Origin: Deinococcus psychrotolerans
GTDB lineage: Bacteria; Deinococcota; Deinococci; Deinococcales; Deinococcaceae
Assembly: GCF_003860465.1 (NCBI RefSeq)
Contig: NZ_CP034183.1
Location: 822,501 to 886,500, forward strand
Direction: 5' to 3'
Length of the DNA stretch: 64,000 bases
A program made the translations under genes and the position numbers. This document shows, piece after piece, positions 46,912-56,148 of the stretch (within the stretch, counting starts at the first letter, position 1; every line of letters starts with the position of its first letter). The notes below the pieces were generated by a model. It had not been told where the DNA came from, did no database searches, and saw nothing but the letters and a program-made list of their open reading frames with translations.

Positions 46912-47050
46912 GGTCAGGATTGTAGCAGGCAAGCGGTAGGGGTGACTTTGCCGGATCAAATCAGACGGCCCAAAACAGCACCCGGCAAAGCCGCTGAAGA
47001 ATGGAGGCTGGCTCAAAGCAAAGTGGTCTTTGGAACGCTAAAGTGAGCAA

Positions 47051-48127
47051 GTGAAAAAATATCTGTTGACTGCACTGCTGGCTCTCACCTCGCTGGCGGC
47101 GGCTCAGGCCACCACGCCTGCGCCTACTCTGCCCGCAACGCCCGCACCTGCTGCCGCGCCCGCTACCACCGCGCCAGCCATGCCGGCAACCGACCCCACC
47201 ACCGTAGTGGCGACGGTGGGCGGCACCGACTACACCATGGCCGACTTTGACCGCTCGTTCCGCATGGCGGTGGCCCGCAGCGCCAACTCGCAGGGCATGC
47301 CCTACAGCAGCGATATGGAAAGCTCGTTCAATCAGTTCAAGCCGCAGTTTTTGACCACCTTTTCCCGTCAGCAGGCTACCTTGCAACTTGCCAAGAAAGC
47401 CGGATTCAAAAGTGACGACGCGGCCATCGATACCCAACTCAACACCGACCAAGGCCAGTTTCCCAGCAAAGAGGAATTTGATACCGCGCTTCAGGGCAGC
47501 GGCTTTGCCGACGAAGCCGATTACCGTCAGTCGCTGCAAGAGCAGCAGATCGTGGCGGCTTATCTCAAGAGCATTCAGACGCGCTTTAAGTTCAGCGATT
47601 CGTTGGTGGCCGGATTTTACAGCCTCAACAAAGCCAGCTTCACCCGCAAAGCCGAGGCCTGCGTCAAGCACATTTTGGTACCCACCGAAGCCGAAGCGCA
47701 GCAGATCGTCAAAGACCTCGCGGCAGGCGGCGACTTCGCCAAACTCGCGGCGGCCCAGTCCAAAGACCCCGGCAGCGCCGTGCAGGGCGGCGACCTCGGC
47801 TGCCTTGCACCGGGCGATACCGTACCGGAATTCGACAAGGCCAGCTTCGAGGGGCCGCTCAATCAGGTGCAGCTGGTCAAGTCACAGTTTGGGTATCACG
47901 TGTTGGTCGTGACCAAGCGCACCGACGCCGGAACCGCGCCACTGAGCGAAGTGGACAGCCAAATCCGCGACCAATTGGCCGGTGAAGCCGCCCAGAAGTA
48001 TTTGGACGCCCAAGTCAACCGCCTCAAGGTGACGACTTACGCTGACCGCTTGCCCGCCGCCCCCGCGCCGACGGATGACGCTGCCCCGACAGACGCTGCG
48101 CCCACCACTACGCCTACCGCACCCTAA
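47051..48127 (+). CDS. Exported PpiC-type peptidyl-prolyl isomerase / SurA-like foldase
   Basis: The 358-residue protein has a signal peptide (KKYLLTALLALTSLAAAQA), a Pro/Ala/Thr-rich linker, a helical SurA-N-like region (residues 60-200) and a PpiC rotamase domain (about 205-300: VKHILVPTEAEAQQIVKDLAAG, SKDPGSAVQGGDLGC, QFGYHVLVVTKR). The C-terminal tail is again Pro/Thr/Ala-rich. It should assist folding of exported proteins. The GTG at 47051 has TAAAGT (47039-47044) 6 nt upstream. Divergent from femX. Confidence 0.9.
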   Translation: MKKYLLTALLALTSLAAAQATTPAPTLPATPAPAAAPATTAPAMPATDPTTVVATVGGTDYTMADFDRSFRMAVARSANSQGMPYSSDMESSFNQFKPQFLTTFSRQQATLQLAKKAGFKSDDAAIDTQLNTDQGQFPSKEEFDTALQGSGFADEADYRQSLQEQQIVAAYLKSIQTRFKFSDSLVAGFYSLNKASFTRKAEACVKHILVPTEAEAQQIVKDLAAGGDFAKLAAAQSKDPGSAVQGGDLGCLAPGDTVPEFDKASFEGPLNQVQLVKSQFGYHVLVVTKRTDAGTAPLSEVDSQIRDQLAGEAAQKYLDAQVNRLKVTTYADRLPAAPAPTDDAAPTDAAPTTTPTAP

Positions 48128-48144
48128 ACTCCCTCCTTTATTTC

Positions 48145-48177
48145 AAACCGCTCACTTCAAATCGAGGTGAGCGGTTT
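48145..48177. terminator. Bidirectional terminator embedded in the HAD gene's end
   Basis: AAACCGCTCAC (48145-48155) pairs perfectly with GTGAGCGGTTT (48167-48177), loop 11 nt. The left arm contains the stop codon of the minus-strand HAD gene (48152-48154), and the right arm lies in its last codons. Confidence 0.8.
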
Positions 48178-48832
48178 TCAGTTTCCAAATTGATGGGTCT
48201 ATCAGCGCCAGCACATCGGCCAGGCGTCTCAGGACAAAGTCCGGCACGGTACCTGAGGGCAGCGGGTGACTGGTAGGCAGATACGCGGCCCGCATTCCCG
48301 CCGCCTGCGGCCCAGCAATGTCGTTGCGCGGCGAGTCTCCGACGAACAACGTCTTGCCTGCCGGGACGCCCAGCCGCTCAAGGGCCAGCTCATAAATGCG
48401 CGGGTCGGGCTTGGCGATTCCGGCGGCCCCACTGATGATCAGGTCGTCGACGAGCGGCAGCAAACCGAGACGCTCCATCACGGTGTGCTGCATGGCAGTG
48501 CGGCCATTGGTCAGCACCCCAATCTTGAGGCCACGCCGCCGCAGTTCGGCCAAGACTTCGTGAGCGCCCACCATCAGCTTGACGGCGAGCGGCTTGTGTT
48601 CTCTGAAGTCGGCCAAGAGGGCAGCAGGATCGTGCGAAAGCTGATACTCGGCCACCAGCGCCGCGAACACCTCCGGCTTGGGGCAGTAGCCAAAATCGTC
48701 CAGCTCGGTGAAGCGCTCAGCGTACCCGCTCGGCAAGTCAAAGCGCTCCACGTGGCCCGGCAGGTACTCGGCAAGAGTGGCTGAGCGGTCATGCAGCGTG
48801 CCGTCCAGATCAAAAATGACGGCCCTGAAGAT
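48152..48832 (-). CDS. HAD-family hydrolase with an apparent ATC start codon
   Basis: The 226-residue phosphatase-type HAD protein needs its N-terminal motif VIFDLDGT (nucleophile D8, acid D10), but that motif lies upstream of the first ATG, GTG or TTG in the frame. No usual start exists between it and the upstream gene. An ATC at 48830-48832 overlaps the SDR stop as TAATC and follows GGAGGAG at good spacing, exactly like a TAATG junction, so ATC is the likely start. Later motifs are GVLTNGRT, KPDPRIYELAL and VGDSPRNDIAG. Substrate unknown. Confidence 0.8.
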   Translation of the reverse strand: MFRAVIFDLDGTLHDRSATLAEYLPGHVERFDLPSGYAERFTELDDFGYCPKPEVFAALVAEYQLSHDPAALLADFREHKPLAVKLMVGAHEVLAELRRRGLKIGVLTNGRTAMQHTVMERLGLLPLVDDLIISGAAGIAKPDPRIYELALERLGVPAGKTLFVGDSPRNDIAGPQAAGMRAAYLPTSHPLPSGTVPDFVLRRLADVLALIDPSIWKLKTAHLDLK

Positions 48833-49515
48833 TAGGCTCCTCCGGTAGAGCGGGCCGTGACGTCGCTCAGCAGAATGTCTCTGGGCGCGTCCAGCACGAA
48901 GCGCACCGTCTGGGCCAGCGTCTGCGGCTGGATGAACGTTTCAGGGTCGTAGGGTTCGCCTTCTTGCCGCCGCACTTTTTGCTGCATGGCGCTGGCGGTG
49001 CGGCCCGGATAAATGCTGGTGACCCGCACGCCCGCCCCGCTCTCCTCGGCCCGCAGGGCGTCAGCCAGCGCTCGCAGCGCGAACTTGCTGGCGGCGTAAC
49101 TGCCCCAGCCCGCGCCGGCACTCAGGCCCGCGCCGGAGTTGATAAAAACCACGCAGCCGCGCGTCTGACGCAAATTGGGGAGCAGCAAACGGGTCAGCTC
49201 GGCGGGAGCCACCACGTTGACGGCAAAGGTGTTGCTCCAAATGCTGTGGTCTTGCTCGGCAACTGGGCCGAGTTCCACCGTTCCGGCGTTGTGAATCAAG
49301 TTGGTCAGCGGGGGCAAGTCTGCGAGCGCCGCCGCAAACCTCTCAGGCCGCGCCAGATCGAGCAGCAGCGGGCGGGCATCGGGCAATTCGGCGCACAGAG
49401 CGCTCAGTTTGGCTTCGTCACGGCCTTGCAAGATTAGGCGGTGGTCGCGGCAAGTCTGGGCCAACGCCGAGCCGATGTCGCCGCTGGCTCCGGTGATGAA
49501 GGTCGTTACAGTCAT
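48832..49515 (-). CDS. Short-chain dehydrogenase/reductase
   Basis: The 227-residue SDR has the classical marks: TFITGASGDIGSALA (nucleotide binding), NLIHNAGTVELGP (NAG motif), catalytic serine in VVFINSGAGLS and the YxxxK in SYAASKFAL. It overlaps the pyrophosphatase-like gene by ATGA (49512-49515) and the HAD gene by one base, so three genes form one operon. TAGACT at 49522-49527, 6 nt before the ATG, may be an additional internal leaderless promoter. Confidence 0.92.
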   Translation of the reverse strand: MTVTTFITGASGDIGSALAQTCRDHRLILQGRDEAKLSALCAELPDARPLLLDLARPERFAAALADLPPLTNLIHNAGTVELGPVAEQDHSIWSNTFAVNVVAPAELTRLLLPNLRQTRGCVVFINSGAGLSAGAGWGSYAASKFALRALADALRAEESGAGVRVTSIYPGRTASAMQQKVRRQEGEPYDPETFIQPQTLAQTVRFVLDAPRDILLSDVTARSTGGA

Positions 49516-49865
49516 GAGGGCAGTCTAACCAGCTTAGAGACAAAAAAGCGCTCTTGGAACTCCACGGCTGCCAGCAGCTCCGCGTCTGTCCAAACCGTGC
49601 CGGAGCGGGCCACGATCAGTTTGTCTTCGGTGTCGTTCTGGCGCACCACGACAGCCACCACCACGCCCTGTGCTTCGGCCAGTGGGGTTGTCCAGCCCAG
49701 CAAGTAAGCGTCTATGGGCAGCCCGTCGCCGCTGAGCGTCTGGGGAAGTTCGCCGGAGTTGACCGGGTAAATGAGACTGGGCCAGCGCGGGTGGCGACTG
49801 CCGAGGGGCCGGTCAACCACCACCCGCACGATTTGGCCGAGGTAAGGCGTGAGATCGGGACGCAT
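49512..49865 (-). CDS. Inorganic pyrophosphatase-like protein
   Basis: The 117-residue protein resembles a short group of family I pyrophosphatase-like proteins known in firmicutes: VVVDRPLGSRHPRWPSLIYPVNSGELP (in two parts VVVDRPLGSRHP and LIYPVNSGELPQT), GDGLPIDAYLLG and NDTEDKLIV, ending FQERFF. Catalytic aspartates are partly kept (D-G-x-P-x-D). Whether it hydrolyses pyrophosphate is uncertain. TACCTT (49872-49877) lies 6 nt before the ATG at 49865. Confidence 0.7.
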   Translation of the reverse strand: MRPDLTPYLGQIVRVVVDRPLGSRHPRWPSLIYPVNSGELPQTLSGDGLPIDAYLLGWTTPLAEAQGVVVAVVVRQNDTEDKLIVARSGTVWTDAELLAAVEFQERFFVSKLVRLPS

Positions 49866-49912
49866 AGCCAGAAGGTACAAGCTGGGCCGCGCTCTAAGCT
49901 AGAGTTGAGCCA

Positions 49913-50140
49913 ATGGGCCTCAGCGACGATCCGTTTACCTTTCAGGCCACCAAAGACGGGCGGCTGCGGATTTCGCGCGGCCTGAATGTCGTGACGGTGT
50001 TGGGCGGTCAGCGGGCCGAAAAACTGCTCCAAGCGCTCAGCGCCGCTGAAGACATCGACGCTCAGCAACAGCTTCTCGCCCGCGCCACCGGCAACTACCG
50101 GCGCGGCAACGTCAATGCCAAACTTCAGGGCGGGAGCTGA
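49913..50140 (+). CDS. Small protein of unknown function
   Basis: The 75-residue soluble protein (DPFTFQATKDGRLRISRGLN, VVTVLGGQRAEKLLQAL) ends KLQGGS. TAGAGT (49900-49905) lies 7 nt before the ATG, the leaderless pattern. It is divergent from the pyrophosphatase-like gene, with only 47 nt between the two start codons. No family is recognised; the pattern FQATKDGRLRISRG suggests a small DNA- or RNA-binding basic strand. Confidence 0.7.
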   Translation: MGLSDDPFTFQATKDGRLRISRGLNVVTVLGGQRAEKLLQALSAAEDIDAQQQLLARATGNYRRGNVNAKLQGGS

Positions 50141-50173
50141 CCTCAGCCCTCGCTGCGGCGTAGAATCGCAGTC

Positions 50174-51538
50174 ATGAATCCAACTTTTGTGCTTTCCGAA
50201 GCGGAGCAAACCAGTGCCAACAACGAACTCTTCGAGCTGCTGCGTATCCCCAGCGTCAGCGCCGATCCCAGCCACGTAGGCGATATGCAGCGGGCCGCCG
50301 AGTACTTGCAGGCCAAGCTCGCCACCCTAGGCTTCACGGCCCGTGTGGAAGCCACAGACGGGCATCCGGTGGTCTACGCCGAGCGCCTGAGCGATCCGGG
50401 CAAGCCTACCGTGCTGATTTACGGCCACTACGACGTGCAGCCCGAAGCCCCGATTGAAGAATGGTTGACGCCCCCGTTTGAACCCACCGTGCGAAATGGC
50501 CGCATCTACGCACGCGGCTCCACCGACGATAAGGGCCAAGCCTACGCCCACATTCGCGGCGTGGAGTTACTGCTGGCCTCAGGCGAGCTGCCCCTCAACG
50601 TCAAATTTTTGCTGGAAGGCGAAGAAGAAGTCGGCAGCAAGAATTTGGAGCCGTACTTGCAGCAGTACGCCGAGCAGCTCAAGTGCGACGTGATCGTGAT
50701 TTCTGACGGATCGCGCTTCGCGCCGGACGTGCCGACCGTGACCTACGGCCTACGCGGGCTGAGTTACGTGGAAGTGCTGGTGCAGGGCGCAAACCGCGAC
50801 CTCCACAGCGGCAGCTACGGCGGCGTTGCGCCCAACCCGATCAACGCCCTGGCCGAAATCATCAGCAAGCTCAAAGACGAGCAGGGCCGCATCACCATTC
50901 CGGGCTTTTATGATGGCATTGACGAAATCACCCAAGAAGAACGCGACCTGTGGGCCAGCTTGCCGCACAGCGACGCCGAGTTTGCCGTCAGCATCGACGC
51001 CGCAGGACTTCCCGGCGAAGCGGGCTACACCACTTTGGAAAGAATCTGGGCACGCCCGACACTGGATGTCAACGGCATTTGGGGCGGCTATCAGGGCGAG
51101 GGCAGCAAAACCGTGATCGCTGCCAAGGCCGGAGCCAAAATCAGCATGCGGCTGGTGCCTGGTCAAGACACTGAAAACATCACCAAACTCATTCAAGACT
51201 ACGTTCCGAAGATTGCCCCCGCCGGCGTCAAGGTGGAAGTGCGGGCGCTGCACGGCGGCCAACCCGTCAAAATCGACCTTGACAACCCTTACGTGCGGGC
51301 GGCGGGCAAAGCGCTCCAGCAGGTCTACGGCAAAGCGCCCGCCTTCACGCGCGGCGGCGGCTCGATTCCGATTGTGGCGGCCTTCAGAGAAATTCTTAAG
51401 GCTCCGGTGGTCTTGGTCGACTTTGGCCTCAACGAAGACGCTCCGCACAGCCCCAACGAGAGCTTTGCGGTGAAGGATTACCACAACGGCATTTTGACCA
51501 GCGCTTACTTGCTTCAGGAGCTGGCGCAGGTTGAGTAA
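50174..51538 (+). CDS. M20-family peptidase/dipeptidase
   Basis: The 454-residue zinc enzyme has [11 protein letters not shown] (metal ligands H, D), [13 protein letters not shown], and [10 protein letters not shown] with the catalytic glutamate, plus the dimerisation-domain segment DLHSGSYGG. Members cleave dipeptides or acylated amino acids. TAGAAT (50161-50166) lies 7 nt before the ATG. A role as desuccinylase for the racemase pathway at 36 kb is possible but distant, so only a suggestion. Confidence 0.92.
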   Translation: MNPTFVLSEAEQTSANNELFELLRIPSVSADPSHVGDMQRAAEYLQAKLATLGFTARVEATDGHPVVYAERLSDPGKPTVLIYGHYDVQPEAPIEEWLTPPFEPTVRNGRIYARGSTDDKGQAYAHIRGVELLLASGELPLNVKFLLEGEEEVGSKNLEPYLQQYAEQLKCDVIVISDGSRFAPDVPTVTYGLRGLSYVEVLVQGANRDLHSGSYGGVAPNPINALAEIISKLKDEQGRITIPGFYDGIDEITQEERDLWASLPHSDAEFAVSIDAAGLPGEAGYTTLERIWARPTLDVNGIWGGYQGEGSKTVIAAKAGAKISMRLVPGQDTENITKLIQDYVPKIAPAGVKVEVRALHGGQPVKIDLDNPYVRAAGKALQQVYGKAPAFTRGGGSIPIVAAFREILKAPVVLVDFGLNEDAPHSPNESFAVKDYHNGILTSAYLLQELAQVE

Positions 51539-51586
51539 GGGAGCGGCAAAAGCCAAGGAGCGGGGCCTGTCTGCTCGGAAAACCCC

Positions 51587-52183
51587 GTGAAGATCGGCTT
51601 TCTCTCCTCGCACGGGGGCAGCACGGCGCGGGCGGTGGTGGCGGCCTGCGCGGCGGGTGAGCTGGACGCCACACCTGCCCTGCTCATCAGCAACAACAGC
51701 GCGTCGGCGGTGATGCGGTGGGCCGCCGAGATCAACCTGCCCCGCCTTCACCTCAGCGGTGCGGCTTATCCTGACGCCGCCGAGTTGGACGCGGCCATCT
51801 TAAAATCTCTCCGCGCTCACCAAGTCGACACCGTCATTCTGAGCGGCTACATGCGCGAACTCGGCCCGCTCACGCTCAGCGCGTATAAGGAGCGCGTCCT
51901 CAACGTGCATCCCAGCTTGCTGCCCAAGTACGGCGGGCGCGGGATGTACGGCGACCTGGTTCACGCAGCGGTGCTGGCAGCGGGCGAGCGCGTCAGCGGC
52001 GCAACCGTACATCAGGTGGAGGCGGGCATAGACGAAGGCCCCATCGTGGCGCAGTCGCGGGTGGCGGTGCTGCCGGACGACACGGTGGCGAGCCTGCGTG
52101 CCCGCGTGCAGGCCAGTGAAGGCCCGCTGATGATTCAGGCGCTCGGAGCGCTTTCGGCCGCCCGCGAAACGCCAGCATGCTGA
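51587..52183 (+). CDS. purN: Phosphoribosylglycinamide formyltransferase
   Basis: The 198-residue enzyme transfers a formyl group from 10-formyl-THF to GAR in purine synthesis. Hallmarks: [46 protein letters not shown] (active-site Asn and His), [18 protein letters not shown] (active-site Asp). Proposed start GTG at 51587, 48 nt after the M20 gene. It overlaps the next gene by 7 nt. Confidence 0.93.
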   Translation: MKIGFLSSHGGSTARAVVAACAAGELDATPALLISNNSASAVMRWAAEINLPRLHLSGAAYPDAAELDAAILKSLRAHQVDTVILSGYMRELGPLTLSAYKERVLNVHPSLLPKYGGRGMYGDLVHAAVLAAGERVSGATVHQVEAGIDEGPIVAQSRVAVLPDDTVASLRARVQASEGPLMIQALGALSAARETPAC

Positions 52184-52731
52184 AACGCAAAGTCTTTGAC
52201 CGCCGCAATTGGCAGCGGGTGGTGGGCGGCGGCGAGCAAACCACTTTGGTGGTGCCGAGCGGCGTGATCGTCGACTACCGGGCAGGTGAAGTCCACAGCC
52301 CGCTGCTGGTGCCGTTTGAGAACCGCACCCTGCGGATTCTGGACACCGGCTACCGCTGGGTGCATTACGCGCCTACGGCGGCCAAGCACGCCCTGACCCT
52401 CCAACTCGACGAAACGGGGCATATTCGGCAGCTCTACATCGATATCGGCGAGGCGAGCGGCGTTGGTACCGAGGGCCTACCGTGGATAGACGATCTCTAT
52501 TTGGACGTGGTAGGGATAGTGGAGGTGCAGCCGGGCGGCCAGTGGCATGTCACCAAAACCGAAGTGCTGGACGAAGACGAACTGGACGAAGCCCTGCGGC
52601 TGGGCCACATCCTGCCCAAGCAGTACACCGCCGCATGGAGCGGGGCCCACGCCGTGCTGAGCGCCCTCAAGGCCCATACGTTCGCTCCTTTGGACGTGCT
52701 GCGCCGCTACCTCCAAGACCCTTACACCTAG
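52177..52731 (+). CDS. DUF402-family protein
   Basis: The 184-residue protein carries the DUF402 layout: [49 protein letters not shown] and [13 protein letters not shown] with acidic metal-binding residues. Characterised relatives hydrolyse nucleoside phosphates. It overlaps the purN end by 7 nt. Confidence 0.85.
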   Translation: MLKRKVFDRRNWQRVVGGGEQTTLVVPSGVIVDYRAGEVHSPLLVPFENRTLRILDTGYRWVHYAPTAAKHALTLQLDETGHIRQLYIDIGEASGVGTEGLPWIDDLYLDVVGIVEVQPGGQWHVTKTEVLDEDELDEALRLGHILPKQYTAAWSGAHAVLSALKAHTFAPLDVLRRYLQDPYT

Positions 52732-52749
52732 CGCGGGCCAGGCAGGGAC

Positions 52750-52779
52750 TTGCATCTTCACCCCGTAAAGCGCTAACTT
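52750..52779 (+). promoter_or_regulatory. Probable promoter of tRNA-Ser
   Basis: TTGCAT (52750-52755) and TAACTT (52774-52779), 18-nt spacer, ten nt before the mature tRNA. Confidence 0.5.
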
Positions 52780-52789
52780 GCTTGGCGCT

Positions 52790-52879
<90 letters not shown>

Positions 52880-52893
52880 AAAGTCTGACGCAC

Positions 52894-52939
52894 AAACTGA
52901 AGTGGGCCGCCTCAAATTGAAGGCGGCCCACTTCGGTTT
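52894..52939 (+). terminator. Terminator hairpin after tRNA-Ser
   Basis: Arms of 19 nt (52894-52912 and 52921-52939) pair with one G-T, e.g. AAGTGGGCCGCCT with AGGCGGCCCACTT, loop 8 nt. The following 129 nt up to the pgm gene hold nothing recognised. Confidence 0.75.
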
Positions 52940-53068
52940 GGCGAGTGCTAGAACCTTCCTGCGGCAATCACACCGGGAAGAAAAGTTCTTGGTGGGAGCC
53001 AGTCGCGCCCGCTTTGAACGCTCGATAAAGCGAACATGCGCCGCGCCATCAAGTCAATTTCACAACGC

Positions 53069-54487
53069 TCAGCCGTTATCCAGCGCCTGCACCCGCCGCG
53101 TGGCTTCGTCCAAAATGGCTTTCACGTCGCCAGCGCTCTGGGCTTCCACATAAACGCGCACCACCGGCTCGGTGCCGGAAGGCCGGAACATCGCCGAAGC
53201 GCCGCCCGACAGAGTGAGCTTCACGCCGTCGCGGGTGTTGACGCTCTCCACGGCGTGGCCCGCCACTTCGCGGTACGCCGCTGCCCGGCTGAGCAACTGA
53301 GCTTTGTCGAAGGTGCTGCTCAAATGCAGGTCGTTGCGGTCATATACGTGCTTGAAGCCGACGTCCGCTTCGAGGTCGGCGAACAGCTCGCCGAGGCTCT
53401 TACCACTCATGGCCACCGCTTCGATCAGCAGGAGGCTGTTGAGCAGGCCGTCACGCTCAGGAATGTGGCCGCGTGACGACAAGCCGCCGGACTCCTCGCC
53501 GCCGATCATTACGGCTTTTGTTTCGTCGGCTTGCCCTTCCAAAAAGGCGTCGGTGATGTACTTGAATCCCACTGGCGTTTCCAGAAGTTCAAGGCCCAGC
53601 TTGTGGGTTAGCAACTCGATTATCCGGCTACCCGACACCGTTTTAACCACCCGTCCCCGCAGACCGCGCCCGTAGAGGTGCTGGATGAACACCGCGAAGA
53701 TCTGGTGGCTGTTGAAAAACTGCCCGCCCGCCGTGACCGCTCCCACCCGGTCGGCGTCCCCGTCGGTGATGACGGCAAACGTTTGGCCCGTCTCGTGGCT
53801 GAGGGTGTCCATCAGCGCCGTTAAATTCTGCGGAATCGGCTCGGGATTGACCCCGCCGAATAGTGGATCCGGCTCGCCGCGCACCTCACGCAACTCAAAG
53901 CCAAACTGCCGGCTCCGCATGTAAGCGCCCAGCCAGCCCGCCGCCGCGCCGCCCATCGCGTCGTGATACACCACGCCCCGGTAAGCGCGGAGAGCGCTCA
54001 AATCGAGCTGACGGTCAAGCTGCCCGAAATACGCTTCACGGATGTCCAGGGGCTGAATGTCACCGACTGGCCCGTTGTACGGCTCAGACCGCGCGAGGGC
54101 AGCTTCCACTTCGGCCACCATCGCGGGCGTGGCGCTGCCGCCGTAAGACCCCTTGAGCTTGTAGCCGCTGTACTGCGGCGGGTTGTGAGAAGCAGTAATC
54201 ATGACGCCGCCCGCCGCGCCCAAATGCAGCGCCGCGAACGAAAGGGCAGGTGTGGGCAGATACTCACTCGCCAGCCAGACCCCTAAGCCCTGCTGGGACA
54301 GCGTTTCGGCCACCACCCGGGCAAAGTCACGGCCTCCAAAACGCGGATCAAAGCCCACCACCACCGAGCTGCCGCCCGCCGCCCTGAGCACCTGAGCGTG
54401 GGCCTGCGCCACCGTTCGCAGATTGGCGTAGGTAAAATCCTCGGCGATGATGTCACGCCAACCGTCGGTTCCAAATTTGATGGGCAT
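53069..54487 (-). CDS. Phosphoglucomutase/phosphomannomutase family protein
   Basis: The 472-residue alpha-D-phosphohexomutase has its four signature loops: active-site serine in [17 protein letters not shown], metal loop [12 protein letters not shown], sugar-binding [10 protein letters not shown] and phosphate-binding [13 protein letters not shown]. It interconverts hexose-1- and hexose-6-phosphates and could supply glucose-1-phosphate for the rml pathway 4 kb away. The ATG at 54487 has GGAG 8 nt upstream; the longer frame is not needed. Confidence 0.92.
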   Translation of the reverse strand: MPIKFGTDGWRDIIAEDFTYANLRTVAQAHAQVLRAAGGSSVVVGFDPRFGGRDFARVVAETLSQQGLGVWLASEYLPTPALSFAALHLGAAGGVMITASHNPPQYSGYKLKGSYGGSATPAMVAEVEAALARSEPYNGPVGDIQPLDIREAYFGQLDRQLDLSALRAYRGVVYHDAMGGAAAGWLGAYMRSRQFGFELREVRGEPDPLFGGVNPEPIPQNLTALMDTLSHETGQTFAVITDGDADRVGAVTAGGQFFNSHQIFAVFIQHLYGRGLRGRVVKTVSGSRIIELLTHKLGLELLETPVGFKYITDAFLEGQADETKAVMIGGEESGGLSSRGHIPERDGLLNSLLLIEAVAMSGKSLGELFADLEADVGFKHVYDRNDLHLSSTFDKAQLLSRAAAYREVAGHAVESVNTRDGVKLTLSGGASAMFRPSGTEPVVRVYVEAQSAGDVKAILDEATRRVQALDNG

Positions 54488-54638
54488 AGCTGTTTCTCCA
54501 GTGCTGTTTTGGGTGACCCACTGCCGCCGCAAAAAAACCCTAAGTGGCACGGCAGCAGATCTCGCGTTCATAGCCTAGCAAATCGCGCTGATGCTGGCCA
54601 AAGCTCGCTCCCTAAGTCTGCAAGCACAACCGCCGCAG

Positions 54639-54667
54639 TTGACAGAACCGACTTTCCCCACTATCAT
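54639..54667 (+). promoter_or_regulatory. Consensus-like promoter upstream of tRNA-Glu(TTC)
   Basis: TTGACA (54639-54644, consensus) and TATCAT (54662-54667) with a 17-nt spacer. Start near 54674, leaving a 75-nt leader before the tRNA with two small hairpins: GTGCT-GAAA-AGCAC and CCCT-TGAA-AGGG. Confidence 0.75.
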
Positions 54668-54744
54668 TCCTTCCGTGCTGAAAAGCACCCCTTGAAAGGG
54701 CGGCGAAAAAAACGATTCCCAAAGGTGCGTTTTTAGATCCGACA

Positions 54745-54824
<80 letters not shown>

Positions 54825-54829
54825 CCTTT

Positions 54830-54868
54830 GCTTCCGCTCTTTGCCACGTGCAGGGCGGAGCTTTTTTT
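54830..54868 (+). terminator. Intrinsic terminator of tRNA-Glu(TTC)
   Basis: GCTTCCGC (54830-54837) pairs with GCGGAGC (54855-54861) with one bulge, followed by seven T. Confidence 0.75.
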
Positions 54869-54927
54869 GTTTGCGGAGCTCATGCCTCACCACTTCCCTT
54901 CCCCGACTTCGTGAAATACTGTCAGGC

Positions 54928-56148
54928 GTGTCTTTGCACGCTCATTCGTCCACGCCTTCCGGGCCTGCTCCCTCCAGCACGGCCATTTCCCCGCCGCGCT
55001 GGCTGCCTTGGCTGATCGCCGCTGTTCCGGTGGTGCCGTTCTTTTACTTGGTGGCCTTTGCAGCGCTGGGCTCGCTACGGCGGCTGCCACTCTTTGCCCG
55101 CTGGATCTTGTTTTACTTTGCTGCCTCGCAAATTGTTGCGGCCCTTTTTACGCCCAACCCACTGCTCTCGCTCAGCTTCGCCGGCATCCGAACCCTCGAA
55201 ATCTTAGCCATGATCGCGGCGGGGGTCTATCTGCAAGACAGCCGCCATCTGCGCCCACTGCTGTGGGGAGAGGTGGTCATTTTCCTGACGGCTTGGGGCT
55301 ACAGCCTTTATACGCAGGGAATGGCGGGCATCATGGCCCGGCTGAGTCATCCGTACTATTACACCGTGTCGCTGGGTTTGCTGGCCGTCATTGCTCTATG
55401 GCTCATCATGTTCTGGCGCGGCGGGGCGATTTGGTGGCGTGTTGCGGCAGGGCTGCTGGCCATTGCCACCCTGCTGGCAGCTGGTAGCAGGGGGCCGACG
55501 CTGGCTTTGGTGGTCGGCAGCGTGGCAGCCTTGCTCCTTGCCAGAGGGCGGGGAATACGCCGCTGGGTGCTCATTCCGCTGGGCGTCGTGGCCGCCGCTA
55601 TCTTCGCGGTCAACACCTTAAAACTCAAGATCACGCCGATTCTGCGCCTACTCGACGATCAAACCAGCGGACGCAATTTTGTCTGGGACGACGCTTACGC
55701 CGCTTGGCAGACCTCCCCCATCGGCGGCGTGGGCGCTTATCAGGGCGGGCCTTACTTGACCTACTTGTTCAAGGGCGGTTGCCAACTCAACCCCATTTTG
55801 ACCGCCAATCAAATTCAGTGCCCCGAATGGCTCAGCAGTTTCAGCGGCATGTGGCTGATTGCCCACAACGCTTGGCTCCAGTGGTTGATGGAGACGGGCG
55901 TGATTGGCCTGAGCGGCTTACTGCTGGTGTACGGTTATGGGCTGTGGGCCGCTGCCAAAAGCCGCGACCCGCTGCTGATCGCCGCGCTGTTTGGCTACAC
56001 CGCCATGAATTTCGTAGACGTGGTGATCGCCGTACCCAGCCCGCACTTCGCAGAGCTGTGGTGGGTGACGCTGGGGATTAGTGTTTGGCGTTTAGAGGGC
56101 GCAACAATAAGGCGAAAATCCCCAGTAGAACCAAGAAAAGCAAGCTGA
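54928..56148 (+). CDS. O-antigen ligase-like membrane protein
   Basis: The 406-residue protein has about ten membrane segments and a large loop (residues about 235-320) containing [29 protein letters not shown] and [20 protein letters not shown]; this GxG and H-N pair is the Wzy_C/ligase signature. It may polymerise or ligate surface glycans. The GTG at 54928 (VSLHAHSST) has TACTGT 5 nt upstream. Its 3' end overlaps the convergent gene at 56078 by 71 nt. Confidence 0.82.
   Translation: MSLHAHSSTPSGPAPSSTAISPPRWLPWLIAAVPVVPFFYLVAFAALGSLRRLPLFARWILFYFAASQIVAALFTPNPLLSLSFAGIRTLEILAMIAAGVYLQDSRHLRPLLWGEVVIFLTAWGYSLYTQGMAGIMARLSHPYYYTVSLGLLAVIALWLIMFWRGGAIWWRVAAGLLAIATLLAAGSRGPTLALVVGSVAALLLARGRGIRRWVLIPLGVVAAAIFAVNTLKLKITPILRLLDDQTSGRNFVWDDAYAAWQTSPIGGVGAYQGGPYLTYLFKGGCQLNPILTANQIQCPEWLSSFSGMWLIAHNAWLQWLMETGVIGLSGLLLVYGYGLWAAAKSRDPLLIAALFGYTAMNFVDVVIAVPSPHFAELWWVTLGISVWRLEGATIRRKSPVEPRKAS

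Noticed and set aside
50750..51751. 333-codon minus-strand frame over the M20 peptidase and purN
   Set aside because: Antisense to two conserved genes; no family resemblance.
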